Shown one piece after another: positions 21,515 to 21,876 of a stretch of DNA of 21,876 nt. Source of the DNA: a virus; the IMG/VR virus record IMGVR_UViG_3300033143_003465, positions 1-21,876 of that record; one strand, given 5' to 3'. Under the pieces are notes generated by a model, which was not told where the DNA came from, ran no database searches, and was given only the letters and a program-made list of their open reading frames with translations. Made by a program: the position numbers and the translations under genes. Numbering within the stretch: position 1 is the stretch's first letter; each line of letters opens with the position of its first letter.

Positions 21515-21667
21515 ATGGGGCAGGGGCTTTTCCAACTATGCGCAGAGTTTGGAAAGCTCCCCCATGAACTTGGCGCATGCAGCGATGAAGAGTTCGAGTA
21601 TCTTAAGACGGCATGGAACGAGAAAACAAGACGTGAGAACGATGCAATGAAAAAGGCAGGTAGATAA
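21515..21667 (+). CDS. Short ORF between chaperone and tape measure (T-type, possible frameshift extension)
   Basis: 50 residues from ATG 21515, two bases after the chaperone stop. The frame is open upstream to 21485, overlapping the chaperone's end. A +1 shift at TTT CGC (21499-21504), where the ribosome could slip to TTC, would fuse both into one longer chaperone, as happens with G/GT pairs in other phages. The sequence (LFQLCAEFGKLPHELGACSD and a helical, charged end) resembles T-type tails. A separate start by coupling at TGACATG is also possible. Confidence 0.6.
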   Translation: MGQGLFQLCAEFGKLPHELGACSDEEFEYLKTAWNEKTRRENDAMKKAGR

Positions 21668-21669
21668 AC

Positions 21670-21876
21670 ATGTCTCTCGGTTCAATCGGAAAACTGTTCG
21701 TTTCGCTCGGAGTAGACACATCTGAGCTTGAGAAAGGACTCGACGGTGCAGAGAACCGGGTATCTGGGTTGGGCGCAAAGTTCGGGGCAGCCGGAAAAGC
21801 CATTGGTGCAGGCATGACGGTGGCGGGTGTCGGCATGATGGCGCTTACAGATTCCAGCATGAAGACCAACGCGGCA
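21670..21876 (+). CDS. Tape measure protein, 5' end only
   Basis: The first 69 residues, cut by the right edge. The start GSIGKLFVSLGVDTSELEKG and the Gly/Ala-rich GLGAKFGAAGKAIGAGM segment are standard for tape measure proteins, which set tail length. It follows the chaperone pair in the normal order. The full length cannot be seen. Confidence 0.88.
   Translation, partial: MSLGSIGKLFVSLGVDTSELEKGLDGAENRVSGLGAKFGAAGKAIGAGMTVAGVGMMALTDSSMKTNAA

Overview
The window reads as a long stretch of a tailed (Caudoviricetes-type) virus or provirus of an anaerobic euryarchaeon, most likely a methanogen or close relative. The archaeal signs are an RPA and RPA-associated protein pair of the kind known from Methanomicrobia and Halobacteria, TATA boxes of the form TTTATATA or TTAAATA about 25-30 bases before genes, and T-rich termination. 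The anaerobic sign is a class III (oxygen-sensitive) ribonucleotide reductase, NrdD. The viral signs are small and large terminase subunits, head-tail connectors, a tail tube protein, a tail chaperone and the start of a tape-measure protein. No integrase, tRNA, rRNA, CRISPR array or insertion sequence was seen, so provirus versus free virus is open.

Layout. About 1-5220 (+) is a tight replication and nucleotide operon: a SWIM-finger/RPA fusion (cut by the left edge), an RPA-associated protein, a Gam-like coiled-coil protein, a winged-helix protein, NrdD, and three small cysteine-rich proteins. About 5222-5640 is a non-coding block full of palindromes, iteron-like repeats and a long hairpin. 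About 5641-9681 (+) holds small DNA-binding proteins (AbrB, RHH-like, winged helix, Myb-like), a P-loop kinase-like protein, an SNF2 helicase and a C5 DNA methyltransferase. About 9763-13764 (+) holds an RHH-like regulator, a DnaJ-type zinc finger protein, a RusA-like resolvase, an ASCH-like protein, zinc-ribbon proteins, an anchored transglutaminase-like protein and a very small M50-type membrane metalloprotease.

About 13810-16318 (+) holds the terminases and four small proteins. A structured non-coding segment follows at 16330-16491. About 16504-18613 (-) is a reversed operon: two winged-helix proteins, then a MuF/SPP1-gp7-type head protein with a long extra C-terminus. A 480-base AT-rich gap separates it from 19094-21876 (+), the connector and tail operon, which runs off the right edge.

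Genes are packed with start/stop overlaps (ATGA or TGATG), which implies translational coupling. The strongest oddities are: the portal, maturation protease and major capsid genes are absent from their usual place between the large terminase and the connectors; the MuF-type gene sits alone on the opposite strand behind two regulators; the exported transglutaminase-like protein, a winged-helix protein and an intramembrane protease form a cassette; the RPA gene has an internal ribosome-binding site; and there are two candidate structured or origin-like non-coding regions. All functional statements come from reading motifs by eye; no database search was run.
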